DNA of 64,000 nucleotides from Hofstenia miamia (taxonomy: Eukaryota > Xenacoelomorpha > Acoela). Position 1 is the stretch's first letter, and each line of letters starts with the position of its first letter. Shown in pieces: positions 11,206 to 24,600 of this stretch. The stretch is taken from the NCBI GenBank assembly GCA_004352715.1, contig SCFE01000036.1, forward strand, positions 1,835,002-1,899,001, written 5' to 3'. Below the pieces are notes generated by a model. That model did not search any database. It saw only the letters and a program-made list of their open reading frames with translations, and was not told the DNA's origin. Made by a program: the position numbers and the translations under genes.

Positions 11206-14200
11206 TTTCTTTTGCTGTTGTTTTCTGTTTGTTATTGTGTGAAGAAACTCACTCTAACGGCAAGCTACCATTTCAATTTCAAACAGAAATTACTTTATTT
11301 AAAATTTTTAATTATACTTGAACCATTATATTCCTAAACAAATATAACTTAGTTCAGTATTAAACTTGATTAATATAATTCATAATTTATCACATTTTAC
11401 TCAGTTCAAGAACAAAAATAGATGTACTACCATTTGGTAGCAAACAGATAGTGAAAAAGAAAAAATGTGGACAAGAAATTACTTTCAAGTAACCTCATAA
11501 ATCTCTTGGATTTCTGATTAAGAAATCACAATCGACGATTTCAGTAAAAAGGGTTTCTTACAAAGTTTCTAAATGAGAAAAAATTAAGGATGAAGAACCT
11601 TTGCTTTTAGTTCCTACAATTTTTTTGATGTTTTTCGTTAAAAAACAATGAATACAGATCATACATGTAATATCCAACAAAGTAAAATACGATAGGAAAA
11701 GATATACTTTACCCGGATTAATATAACTATTAGAAACTGCTAATTTATCTGAACAGCGTTATTAAATATACCAGCATAAATACAAATTCGTACAATAGAA
11801 TTAAGCAATATGTACAATAAATCTATTAGGCTGGTCATACTTTACTACAAGTATCTCAAGAGAGATGTTGTGTAATCATTATTGTAGAATCGGTATAGTA
11901 CTAATTGGTGAAAGTAAAATACATTTAACAATTGCTTTTTGAAGTGAAATCCTGGCTTCTAGCATTAATCGAAGAAATTTAAAAAAATTGATTTCTAGAA
12001 AATAATCAATCACTTTCACTTAAACTTCATCCTTTTTAGATTACTTCGACAAGATAGAATAATTTTCAAAAGTCAACAAATTCTATAGTTAAACTAGTTC
12101 TTCTTGACGTGCGTTCTTTTCCATCAAAAAATTGATAGTAGAGAGAAGTGCGCTAAGCAAGCAGCTTATTGACCTGGAATTAATGCACAAACAATCACTA
12201 ATTGTGTTAAGTATAAAGAATCCTTATTTTCTCATTCTAAAGAACCACTCCTGCATTTAGAAATAGTATAGATTCCAATTAAATCCTTTTTTGGTACTAG
12301 TGTGGCGGATTTGAGTTAATAATTAGTATTGCAAGGTTATCAGATTTGTCATTTCCGAAAAGTCATAAAAGTGCTTAGAACACTGTTCGCAGATCTTGGC
12401 GACTCACGACGGTCATCATAATGCTTCAACTTTTCTGAAGCCACTGGAAAACTGCTTCAATTTTGGATTGTTGCTTAGAATTGTACATCAACTGATGAGT
12501 TCAAAAACCGAGAAACACCTCAGCAGAAGATAAATCAAATGTAAATGCTTTATGTATTGACAATATTAATAATTTTCATTCACCTTAAAAAAACTGATTA
12601 AAGCCAAGCATAACATTTCAAAAACTAGCAAGCATAAACAGAAATTTGTGGAAAATATTGCAGCTAACTAATTGCTAACATTATAAGCGAAATTAAACAT
12701 TACATTGTATAAAACAACCCTCGAAATTGAATGGAAATAAATATATTCAAACTAAAACTACTTGCATATTTGAAAATAAAAATTGAGTTCTAACAGCAAA
12801 AATGTTAAGAGCAGATTACAATTCTAAATAAACATTTGTTAAAAATTATGAAAAAGGAATCATTTTTACAGCAAAAAAAACTTCGAAACAGAAGTCTTAA
12901 GCATTCTTTTTCAGGCCCTTTTTACAATTTTTGAGTTCCTTGAAAAAATGTTTAAAACCTCATAGCTCAATAAATAATAAAGTTATCTTAAACTTAAAAG
13001 CACTAACACGGCGGGATAATTTTTGACATTAGGATCTTACTTAGTTTTATTAAATATATTTTAAGAAATTAAATAGAATGATTATTGAGTTTGAGAGAAA
13101 TAAGGTCTTAACCTTTGAAATTGTGCTTATAAGCAGTTGGCGAAATCTCAAGTAGATAATCTTCCATGCTAAGGCAGTTGTAGACTGATAACCATGCTTG
13201 TCCATTGGACAGTTTTTCTGTCCAATCCAATCCCGATGCAAAAAATTCTAGAATTTTCCAATCGAATTCAATGAAATTCCAATCTAAGCTTGATTTTCCT
13301 AATTCAAATTTTCTTTGCAATACACATTAGAAGTTTTTGATGTCACATAACTTATTTGAGTATAATTCACAGATTTTCTTTATACAATTATTGAGGCCCG
13401 GACTTCCAATTGTAAAACCAAAAAAGTAAAAAATTTCAAAGAAAACACAAAAAAACCAGAATTATTAGTACAGAACAAATGCATTGGTTTTACTTGTAGA
13501 GGCTTTGGAGAACAGTGATGCTAAAATACGAGATCCTATAGTCGATTAACACAACTCTCAATAGCCGGAACCTTTCTGTTAATATCCGTATTTGTTTGTT
13601 TCTCAGTCTGTTCTAGACTATGCTCACCTCTTAGAGTTTTACAGAAACACTCGCGTGGGTTCGAGGAGAATTTTTGAACTGAGGGTGTGACAGATGTTTT
13701 GAAATCCTAGGAAGTTTAAATTTTTTCATACAATCCTCATTTTTTAGGTTTATCGAATTTTTAAATTAATTCCTCAAACTGCATTGATGCATTTCTTTGA
13801 ACTGGAACATATTAGTTGCCTCATCACTAAAGTTTCAATTTAGGCACCAACCGATGATGAATCCAATAATTTTTAGTATTTTATTCAAACTCCGAAAGTG
13901 AAGACTGTTTGATCTCATCTTGTTACCAATCAAAATATTAGAGAGATACACCGAAATTTCATTAGGATGAAAACATTGATCACCTATTGGAAGAATTCCC
14001 CTTATAAAAAATATTGATAAGTAGCAAGATTTTATCTAACCACACATGATTTAGAAACAGCTTTTTAACTAGTGTTTAGTTTATCTGGACTTACAATCTT
14101 GCTTGCCCCGCAAAACGGCACTTTGCCCATCCAAACAAACTCTTAATTAATATAAAATATAGTATGCAAGGTAATATAAGCAAAAAATACAGCAGCTCAT

Positions 14201-16327
14201 GTTTTATATTCATGGGTATTTTATTGGAAGTTTTCGGTGCAATGTTAGTAGGAAACCCGTAGTAGTGAGATCAAATCAATGTGCTGCCACAAGACTATTT
14301 CCTCCCTGGTGCTAGTGTAAAAGATCTCTCAACAAATATTGTAAGATTCTAACTCAAAAACGGATAAGCATTACAGGCGAAAATTTGCCTAAGAACCTAT
14401 TTATTGTGAGAGTAATCAATGACTTGTTAGTGAATTCACATTCCTCTGAGTAACTCACCGTCTCTTAGTTTAGCAGGAAGAAGTGGAATTTTTAAAGAAA
14501 GGAAACGCTTAGTATAGTTTATTAAGTTTTCGCATACTGACAATATAGTGTCATAAAATGTCACCAACTACCCAAAAAGGTCACCCATTGAAAATTCTGC
14601 CAAAGATGAGACCACAAATATGTGTGTATTTCATGACGGGATGAGTGCAAGTTCAATTAAGGGACAAATAACAATGCAACCAATGAATTTAAGAATTTAT
14701 TTATCATGCTGTCTTATTAGAATACAAAAGCACAATAATACTGGTCCAGTCGTTGTATTCTAAACAAATAAAATTTTACTAAACTTAATTATTTTGCCTT
14801 CACTTGATTAAGAGACAATATTGCAATTAGTTACCATATGGCATAAGGAATCAATAACAAAAATATAAAAATTTGTGGTTTTGGAAATTTTTGTAAAATT
14901 ATTCAAACGAAAATCCAATTGGAATCCAATTAGATTCCAATTGACAAACCTGCTGATAATGCAGTTTTGACTCAGTTATACCGGTGGGAAACTATTTTAT
15001 TTGGACAACTGATTTTTGTCCTTATTTGAAATGTAGTTTCTAAAATTTGGCAGCATTCAGCATAATTGAAAAGCCACATCAACCGTTCCAAAAAATATCA
15101 TCCCAATTTCAGAAACTTTATATCCAATATATATACTTCATAATACGTACCGATTTTATATTGGTACGGTCAATTCCGCTTTATCGGTATCGGTTTATCC
15201 GGATTTCCGGTTTATTTATATACTTTCTCAAGTCCGAAATATTCATGATGACTTTCTAATAAAACTATCGATTAATCCGATACGTTTATCACGCAATTCG
15301 TTGTAAATTTCTGGTCCAAATGTCACTTTGATTAGCAATTTTCCCCTCTCAAACCGTATCAAAATTTGAGCATTCAGTAGTTTTCTTAAATAACAATTAC
15401 TCATTTTAGTAATCATATAAGTACAAGAGGCGCTGTTCGTATAACATATTTTGATTTGTGAATTTAATACATTATACGTTTAAAAATGATTTTGATTCGG
15501 TCTGTGAAGTGAGGATGTCCCATTTTCCCGGACGTCCCTTATCAGAAAATCGTCGACGCAATTTCGTGATTATTCTCAACAGGCGTTCTTCTTAAATCTT
15601 GACAGGTTTGTTTCCATTACACTTTCACCCCTGCAAGAACCTAGCCCGGCCATAATTTCCATATTTTCAATGATATCGTATTTGAAATTTTCAAGTTCAC
15701 ATAATCCGGATAAAAATCGACTGCCCACAAGATTACGAAAAAGCGGAATTGCCTGTAGAACCTACTTCTTTTAATTGCAAACAGATACTTTAAGCTAATC
15801 TAAATTTATTTTAAATATTTACTGACAAGTCAATAACGTTCTTTTATTGATTAAATTAAAAATTAATTTATATAGAAATTTTATCAAACTAACTTTTTGA
15901 GTAATTTATAAAAAATGTATGCAATCGCAGTTTGAAAACTAATAATTTGAATAAGCATTGAGATTCATTAGATTTGAACTAAGCGTTTGAGCATATTTAT
16001 TTTTTAATGTATACAACAATCATTATTTTCATTACTAACTGAAATTGACTTCGTTAATGACTTGCAATAAGACCATTGCAAAATATATTAAATATTTTAA
16101 GCGAAATTTTTTAAAAGCAAAATTGTTTCCATTGAAAATACTACAGGCATGCCCATAACCAAAATATAAATAGTTGAGTTTTCTGAGTGTTAACATATTT
16201 AGAGAAGGATATTCATACTTCACAAATTTAAATGTATGTGGTGCAAAAAAACAAAAGATTAGATACAAAGATACATTCAAAACAAATCATTTTACTTTCT
16301 ATAACAACTAAAAACGTTTAAAAAACA
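11206..16327. other. Gene-poor AT-rich DNA
   Basis: I see no supportable gene, RNA or complete mobile element in these 5 kb. Small local inverted repeats occur, such as CGTACC/GGTACG around 15147-15170, and ATTCCAATT-type repeats near 14905-14945. None is extensive enough to call. Confidence 0.5.
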
Positions 16328-16581
16328 CTACAACAAATTAAAAATTTCCAAAATTTCATCAACAGCATTTTCTGAGTTAGATACATTAAGTTGGTCCAAA
16401 CCAATTGTAGGAGCAAATTCATAATCAGGTAAATCAATCATTGGGGGTTCAATAAGTTCATTAAGTGATTCATAACTAGATTCAACGTGTGTTCCAAAGG
16501 CATCTTCGATTTCGAAAGACATTTGTTCAATGTCATCATTCGGTGGAATGTATTCTAGTGGGTCATCATAAAAAGAATCAG
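16328..16581 (-). CDS. Acidic C-terminal exon of an unidentified gene
   Basis: On the minus strand a strong acceptor (TTTTTTAATTTAG) opens a frame of 84 residues running to a TAG stop. It starts ADSFYDDPLEYIPPNDDIEQ and ends AVDEILEIFNLL. Composition is highly biased: rich in Asp, Glu, Pro and hydrophobics, with almost no Lys or Arg. That looks like real protein, for example an acidic activation or interaction tail, and not random AT-rich translation. Upstream exons should lie at higher coordinates, but that region is filled with LINE and mariner relics and I could not find them. Family not recognised. Confidence 0.45.
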
Positions 16582-16899
16582 CTAAATTAAAAAAAGTATT
16601 TTAGGCTATATTAACATAAAATTAACTTCCACTTAGAAAACAACTGACTAAAATCAACTACAAAATTTAGATAATACATGTATATAACAAAACCTACGAG
16701 TAAGTATATGATTATTAAATTAAAATGTAAAGTTCAAAAACGATGGTATGCATCACACAAATATAATTTACAAAGCATAAAAGGAAATCACTGATTAGAT
16801 AACGCGATGACATAATAGGATATAAGGTCGTGAGTTGTTTAGGCACTTAACCATGTATGGCAAAAACTTTCCATTTAAACTCGGTTTTGAATTTACCTA
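16582..16899. other. Probable intron sequence of the minus-strand gene
   Basis: Directly 5' (minus strand) of the acidic exon. It is AT-rich, and no coding or repeat structure was seen. Confidence 0.4.
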
Positions 16900-17500
16900 T
16901 TCTAAATTTTTCAGTGTACTGCAAGCGTTCTGGTTGTGTTCCTAGGAGAAGGCTTGGATACGTTGAAAACACTTGAAATAATTTTGACGGATAGATGTAA
17001 TCTACGGAATTAGTTTGAAATAGGTCTTTGCCTACAGATGTTCAGATGTTCCAGATATTATTGTCCTTCGCCGCTTTTAAGCAATCTTATGATTTTATTG
17101 TCCAAGAAATCTGGTAGTGCAAGAAAGCAAGGTGAGGCGTAGTCGAAGATTCAATAAATTATGTTTTTATTTACCATGCGAATTTGTGGTACTGTTAACA
17201 TATGCTTAAGACTAAGTAAACAAGCAAGTCTTGATAATCCTCTTTTCAGAAAATTGCAGATGTGGTTCGTCCAAATTAGTTTTGTGTTAAATGTGACTCC
17301 AATTATTTGAATTTATGATTGTAATGGAACTGCACTGGAAGTTAGCAGAATATGTTTATTGCCTACCAAAAGTTTCTTCGATTTTTCTATTGAGATGCTC
17401 ATATGATTGATGGCACACCATTTGGATAATTGAAAAATTGGTGAGTTATTGTTACAAAGATCGTTGACTGTAAACAAAGATTTCCAAAAGTTCAATTAGC
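16900..17500 (-). mobile_element. LINE reverse-transcriptase 3' fragment
   Basis: The minus strand reads QLSKWCAINHMSISIEKSKK (RT thumb; usually L..WC..N.L.LN..KTK.), then IQIIGVTFNTKLIWTNHICNFLKR (usually YLGV..D..L.W..HI), then IFDYASPCFLALPDF. The motifs are in the normal LINE order. There are stops and frameshifts. It lies inside the likely intron of the acidic-exon gene, in the same orientation as that exon. Confidence 0.65.
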
Positions 17501-17849
17501 ATAAAAACTCTGTTTCAGACAATATCATGAAGCAGTGTCTCACCAAATCATTTGAAAGGATATTATACCATCATGCATTTTTCTACAGTACTAACACTAA
17601 ATTTAAACACTAATTAGAAAATCTTTGATGATATACTATATTCTTTTATAATGAAATTTGTTTCAAAATTTTACTACATTATAAAGTAAAAAATATTCTC
17701 ACAAATATTAAGTCGCCAAAACACGTATTTCAGTTTAACCTTCGTCTCACAACACATGTACATTCTTGCCACAATTAACGTAGTTTGCTTTCTTTAATTA
17801 CCAAACAATTCAGCATTCTTTCATATTTCATATTTTAGATTATTATACA

Positions 17850-18720
17850 ATTACTTTCAAAAGTATGTGGGAAATCTTTTGACGTTAAAACAAACCATGT
17901 CTCGGATCATATACGTGGTTTTAGACATTCTGCTTCACGAGAAAGGCTACAGTGTTATTGCTGCATGTTCCTCCGCTAACAGCGCTATCAAAGGAACTGA
18001 ACACAGAAAAGCAAAAATGAAAGCAAAAGTACCTGTATATGTCAATGTATCTGCCGCAAAATATTACGCCACTTACAACTGGATATGTGAATGCCTGCAC
18101 GAACCATTTTAAAGGAACTATTTATGTCTGCTTCAGCAGTAAAACGTCAATTGGAATTTTGTCAGAAATACAAAGAGTAGTCCAATGGAGATCACCTTTC
18201 GGCAATTTAATAATGTTTGGAGACCACTGGGATCAAATCGAAATGATCCTCGCATTGTGTGTTTTAATGAGAAACATTCACCTCAAATCATGGCGTGGGT
18301 GTGTTTTGGATATCCCTGTCGTGGTGGCTTGAGATGTGGTGAAATAATGAAAGTCGCACTGTATCTCATTTTGCAGAAGAAAACCTCAATGTTAGAATAC
18401 TAGTACTTTACTGCAAAACTTTTAAACATGACTCGTCATTGTCACAAGGAAAAGTATGTGACTCAGTGATCATAGCAAATCCACATTAGTGGTCTTGATT
18501 GGACAGATTACTAACCCGACATCAATCCAATTGAAATTTATTGGGCATTATTGAAGAGAAATTAGCAGAACATGGAGGATGCCAGATAATTTTTAATAAC
18601 GTTGTTTCCTCGCCGCATAAAATCTGTAATAAAAAACAATGGCCATGCAACAAAATATTGAACCTTTCAATATATTTATTAGATAGTAAAATTTTTTGGT
18701 TAATGATTATTTGGAATAAA
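17850..18720 (+). mobile_element. Degenerate mariner/Tc1-type transposase remnant
   Basis: Pieces in several frames recall a DDE transposase of the Tc1/mariner superfamily. There is an N-terminal HTH-like stretch (17867-18112), then NNVWRPLGSNRNDPRIVC, then KHSPQIMAWVCFGYPCRGGL (usually K.P.SVMVWG....G), and PDINPIEIYWALLKRN at about 18517-18560 (usually SPDLNPIE..W..LK). The frame is broken by stops and shifts. I did not find the terminal inverted repeats. Confidence 0.5.
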
Positions 18721-18740
18721 TATTTTTTAGTAATATTTTG

Positions 18741-19293
18741 ATTTTCGCATTTTCCTTAAATCCATCAAATTTTAAAAAATTTCTAATATATTGATCGATA
18801 CTGTAAATTCATCGAGAATGGTCGCTTTCGTTATTCAATATATGTGCATCCCTCAATGCAGAAGAAACGTTCAAGTATATTTTTCGTTGATAAGCGAAAA
18901 CAGACGTCTTTGTACAGAGACTTTAATTCAAATTTGGGGAGGAAGTTAGTCCAATCAATAATTGTTCTTAAAAAAATTAGCATTCCTTCACTTGCAATTA
19001 ATTGGCAATAAATTAAAACCGAATTAATTTTTCAGAAACCCTTTGTGGAGCGACTCTTTTCTAAACTTCAAGCATTGTGCAGCATCCACGATGTTCCCAA
19101 ATTAACCCAAGAACTTTTCAAATACAAATTTTAAGTTTAAAGCGGTTATTACGTAATTAAAAATTGGAACTAATTCCAAATGAGTCAAATATCAGCTGTA
19201 AGCATCCAAACCTAGAGTTTAGGCTAGTGCAAATAAAAATGCAAAAGCTGATTTCCGATTTCCTGGTGGAATTGTATTCTTATAGTATAGAAA

Positions 19294-19300
<7 letters not shown>
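18741..19300. other. AT-rich non-coding DNA
   Basis: Nothing supportable seen on either strand. Confidence 0.5.

Positions 19301-19346
<46 letters not shown>
19301..19346. repeat. (TA)n microsatellite
   Basis: About 23 TA units. The open frame crossing it (19164-19454) is produced by the repeat and is not a gene. Confidence 0.95.
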
Positions 19347-19356
<10 letters not shown>

Positions 19357-20060
19357 TCGCAATTTGTAAAATACAAATGGTGAATCTTCATTACAAACGA
19401 CGAATTCTGAAAAAAAATGTGTTGCAAACGAAGGATGGCTTTTTTGGGGTTTAAAATTGAGAATGCAAAATTTTTGAAATTGTCTAGTTAGTATATTTCA
19501 GTACCCTCTCAAAAACATATCCTACTGGATTAATGGCTCTAAAAATTTTAAATGAAAAAAATTTTTTTGCTGGTTTTCACAGATATTCTTCGTTTGTAAT
19601 ATCTCAGCAAATAATGCTTAGATCGACTTCACACCTACTTCATTAGCTCCCAAATTAAAAACTACATCTACTAATGTGCTTTAAAGATGTATAGAATATT
19701 GATTACTTACTTTTTTATTTTGAAATTCCCTTTAACAGCCCACTACCGTCTTGATCCTTTATTTTGGGGAATAATCGTTAATATCTCATTGAGTAAAGCT
19801 TAGATAGACTTCACCACTTAGTTGAAGTTCAAGACTTTCGAGTTTGCTGTAGCCAAGAAATTAATCAACGATGGAAGGCATTGGCACTGGTAAATGGAAT
19901 AGGCACCAATGTACTACACATGATTAAGAAACTATTGAAATTGCGACATCGTTATAATAATAAAAATTTGGTTACAAACTACTAATATGGTTACAAACGG
20001 CGAATAAATGAGGGAATCATTATAAATGACGATTATAAATGCGGCATTAATTACAAACTG

Positions 20061-20063
<3 letters not shown>
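19347..20063. repeat. Segment with dispersed ATTACAAACGACGAAT-like repeats between two TA tracts
   Basis: Variants of TTACAAACGACGAAT occur near 19393, 19990 and 20030, and inverted near 19589-19600. Two diverged direct repeats of an AATATCTCA...TTAGATNGACTTCAC block lie near 19599-19635 and 19780-19815. Both edges are TA microsatellites. It may be a decayed non-autonomous element; I cannot define its ends. Confidence 0.3.

Positions 20064-20101
<38 letters not shown>
20064..20101. repeat. (TA)n microsatellite
   Basis: Uninterrupted TA dinucleotide tract. Confidence 0.95.
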
Positions 20102-20104
<3 letters not shown>

Positions 20105-21656
20105 TTCGAATACACGGACTTTACATACATTTGTATTCAGCGCCCGCAGCTTCCGATTTTCCATAGTATCCAGCGCCCTTTTGGATTTAAAGCCAGAATA
20201 ATTCACTTAATCCAAAAATGTTTACATTGAGGTTTGGAATAGGGGTATAATTTCTTATGTATGAGTTTCAGTTTTTTCAAAAAAAATTTTAGACATTATC
20301 CAGAGCCTTCTGCCATAGTATCTAGCGCCCTTATATAAGCATATATGTTTTTTTTGTATCCAGCGCCCTAATAGTTTTGAACTAAGTATAAAATACCAAG
20401 CGCGAGATATATCTATAGAAAAAAATTCTGCGCTATTGTTGATGTATATTCTTTTTGCGAATGCGAAATTTGAGCTATTTCAGAACCAAAAACTCGCGCT
20501 CTTTTCTATAAATTAGGCAATCCCTTTCATAATGTTTACTGCTATTAAACCAATTAACCACCGTAATGAAAACAAATCTATGTGGCAATGCGTACTAGGC
20601 AAGGATTACTTAACAGCATTCGTTTGCATGCCTGTGATGAATGATCTTGATGCCTGAAGACATTATGTTAATTTGTTCAAACCCACGTTATATAATTTTA
20701 AGATTATTATAATACAACAAATAACAGCTCTATTGCTTATATTTGTATATACGAAACAATCAGCTGAAATATTTTTTATTTTCAATTGTAGCGTGTTTGC
20801 AAATATCGCATCCAGCTTTTCAAATATTTCTAAAATTATGCAATTTGTGGTTTACAATCGTCAACACTGTTACACACCCACATGGTAATAAATTGCAAAA
20901 ATATTGTAGTCTAACACCATTTAGTACTACTAACCATTGAAATTTCAACTCGAAAACCTGTTTAATTACTTCATACTTTGCCCGAACAAATGCCTTTTTA
21001 TTTACAATGTCTTTGTTACTGATTGTTTTCAAATTAACCGAGTTTTTTCTTTAGTATACTCTATCACCCAATAATATTTCTAATATATAAGCCGCAATAT
21101 CTATGTTGAATCTATCTTTTAAACAAATAAGAACTATGAAAAATAAATATTGTCATGAAATAAATAATGTCAAATTTTTTGACTTTCTTTAATTGCATTT
21201 CTTTAATAAATATTATTCAGTGGATATTGTAAATTTTTAGTGATCACCCGTTATGATTTAATTGTCTATTTAATCAAAACAGATTTGAAATACCGATGTT
21301 GCAAGTAGTTAAAAAACAAATGCACTGCAAATTAGAAGTGTATTTAAAATTCCTTAAAAAGCTGTTGAAATTGAAATATTTGTTATCGATGTAGACCACT
21401 TCGTTACCGAATTTAAACTCTGGCGTCGAATCTGAACTCGTTTTTGTCAAAATATAAGTCCTTTTTGGCTTAAAATTCGATATTTCAAAATTCGCATGAA
21501 ATTCTGTTCAAATTACAAGGGCTAATATATGCATGCTTATATAATTGGCGTTTGTATGAGTCGTTGGTATATTTTCAAATCATTTTCCTGATTGATGTAA
21601 CATTCTATAAGCAACAATTGTCAGTAAAATTTATAACTTGCTAATATTTTTAGCGA
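20102..21656. other. Region upstream of prohibitin-2 with repeated GTATCCAGCGCCCT motifs
   Basis: Five copies or variants of GTATCCAGCGCCCT lie at about 20132, 20165, 20296, 20317 and 20356, a G/C-rich motif unusual here. No coding sequence is evident. The prohibitin-2 promoter should lie toward the 3' end. A splice-acceptor-like TATTTTTAG at about 21644-21652 lies four bases before the start codon and may mark a 5' UTR intron or a trans-splice site. Confidence 0.4.
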
Positions 21657-24600
21657 ATGAATCGTTTGGGAGACATTTTGTCGCGAATCATTAAAGCTCC
21701 TCAGGGTGGTTCTGCTATTTTTGCTCTAGCAGGGATTGTTGGTGTTGGTTATGGAATTAGAGAATCCATGTATACAGTTGATGGTGGACATCGTGCCATT
21801 ATTTACAGTCGTATTGGCGGAATTCAGAAAAATATTTTTGCTGAAGGATTGCATTTCCGAGTTCCCTGGTTTCAATATCCAATTGTATATGATATCCGTA
21901 CAAAACCACATAAAATAACATCACCAACTGGAAGTAAGGATTTACAAACCGTTAATATTTCGCTCCGCGTGCTTTGTCGCCCAGATGCTTACAATTTACC
22001 CACAATCTATCGCAATCTAGGATTAGATTTTGAAGATAGAGTTTTGCCATCTATTATAAATGAAGTATTAAAAAGCGTAGTTGCGAAGTTTAACGCTTCA
22101 CAATTAATTACCCAACGGCAACAAGTTTCTTTATTAATTCGCAGAGAATTGGTTGAAAGAGCTAAAGACTTTAATTTAATTTTAGATGATGTTTCAATTA
22201 CCGATCTCAGCTTTGGTCCTCAATTTACAGCTGCAATTGAGTCTAAACAGGTCGGTACATTTTAATTATTTTTGTCAATTTAATACTTACTATTAAGATT
22301 AGAATAGTTGAAATGCCTGAAACGTTTTCAAATTGAAAGCTTTAAGAAGTCACTTCTACATTTGTAAATTGATTTTCGGATAGCTAAGGTCATATTAAAT
22401 AAAGTTATACAAATCCGTTTGCAATAGCAACCATGAAACTAATTGAACATTTGTCTGACAAGTGAATACATTGTTTCTACGAAAACATTTGTTGATTTAG
22501 CAGTTAAAATATTTTCAAATTGAATGACTTTTGGTCTTGAAACAAATATCAACTCATTTATCAACAGAACTAGAGGATAAGTCGTTTACTGGAATCATGT
22601 TGCTAAATGTAAATTTTGGCGTCATTTTGACTACTTCGTTACACTAAAGTTCTTAACCACTACAAAACCGTTTCAGAATAATTGTAATACTTCTGATAAA
22701 AGTACTGAATCCCATTTCATCTAGTTTTGCGAGGTTGATTGATTGGGTTATAAGTACCAGTTATTCCTCCCTCCAACTCGAATGTAAAATCACTTTCAGT
22801 TGCTACATTAGGGCACTTAAGATGTTTGTGTTATACTACCCTTGTCTATTCGTACGATCCTTCCGTCAAATAAACAATCATTAAGTCCTGCTGTCTAAAT
22901 ACTTTTGTTACGATTCACGTTGTTGGTTTGTAAATTCTTCTCAACAAAATGTATTTTACTTACACTGTGTCCTTGACGATATTTATCTAAAATACCTTTA
23001 CTACAACTTTTAAAAGCCAGGCTTTTTATCCGAATATCTCAAATTTTTTGGGTTTTCTGGATAAATTGCTACTTAGCGCCTACAATTTTGATGATTTGAG
23101 TTCGAAAAATCCTCTTTTTCTATCAATGGTTCACAATCCTGCCCTAAAATTATTCTTCTACCTCCCATTCACAAAGTTACCTATGCTAATAATTTCCAAT
23201 ATTCCAATTGCGAATTTCATAATTTCACATTCTCAACGTGATTTGTGATCGTCTGCTTATCTTTTCAAACAACAGCTCCTTCTGTTTCTCCACTCTTTTT
23301 TTCAGAATTCGGGTTTCTATTTAAATATAACTCATTTATTTGCTTCTCTTGTCATCTTTGTATCGCTTTTCGCTTTTCTTCCTGTTTAATTTTATTGTAA
23401 ATATCTTTATTTCTTACTTTTTAAATCCATTTTATTATTAACTATAAATTCAAAAAATGGCTTCTGGCATCTTTATCATCTTCGAAATGTTTCAAACACA
23501 TGCCACAAACAATTAACAAATTCACTTTGCTTATCGTACTTTCACTATTGCTCATTCCTCTTTACAAATAAAAATTCAAAATATCGCATCATTCTGTCTA
23601 AAACCTTAAATTGATCCCTAAAATACTAAATTTCGCGTGCAAAAACATGACAATGCATCCGACTATCGATTGAATTACAAACTAATATCTCCTTACTATC
23701 AAATTCCAATGCATGTTATCCATTATATATAAATTCAAGTTTTGTCAACACTGCTTAGATAAACATTATAATAGCTTTCACCACACAGCAACTAAGGTAT
23801 GGAATAACTTAGATCACTAAATTCAAATCGAAAAACATTACAAGAAATTCCGAAAAAAATTCCAAACATTCCTCTAAAATAGACAATTACACACTAACTC
23901 TTTCGAAAGTTTTGTATAGCACTAGAAAGCCACACACTCGCACACACACACGCATTTATATTATATGTATTTATTATTATTATTTAAATTGATAAATGCA
24001 TTTGTAAGCAGCCAATTCATGTATGCTTGTGCCCTTTTGCAAGGCATAAGTTTATTCCAGCAAGAACGTATAAATGTTACATTCAATGGAGCAATTTGGA
24101 CATTATTCAATATTGACAAACAAGAAACTAGTAATTATTTACAAAAATATGAATTGTTGCCCCCAAAGTACTTTATCAAGTACGCTAGTTTGGTTCTAAT
24201 GTTTAAGCATGTTAACAAAATGCCAACTGCATTAAATCTATCCAATGACATTGTTACATGTAACCCAAGAAATCGCAAATGTATAATTAACATTCTTAAT
24301 AAATCAAAACATTGGGAAAACTCAATTATATATAATACTGCAGGTTGCTGGAATAAATTGGACAAAAACGTTAGATTGGCAAAAGATATTAAAACATTTA
24401 AGCGTAAATTAAAACATAATCTGCCAAGTCATCAGAAATTAATTGGTTCATCAAAAAAATGCATGCATGGGAAGACTTTGTTTAGTTTAGTTTATTTTGT
24501 TGTTTATAANACTTTATCAAGTACGCTAGTTTGGTTCTAATGTTTAAGCATGTTAACAAAATGCCAACTGCATTAAATCTATCCAATGACATTGTTACAT

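Noticed and set aside
16035-16280. 81-residue minus-strand frame
   Set aside because: Lies just 3' of the stop of the acidic exon and has AT-driven composition; more likely 3' UTR.
19164-19454. 96-residue frame through the TA repeat
   Set aside because: The middle is an (IY)n artefact of the dinucleotide repeat, and the flanks show no coding features.
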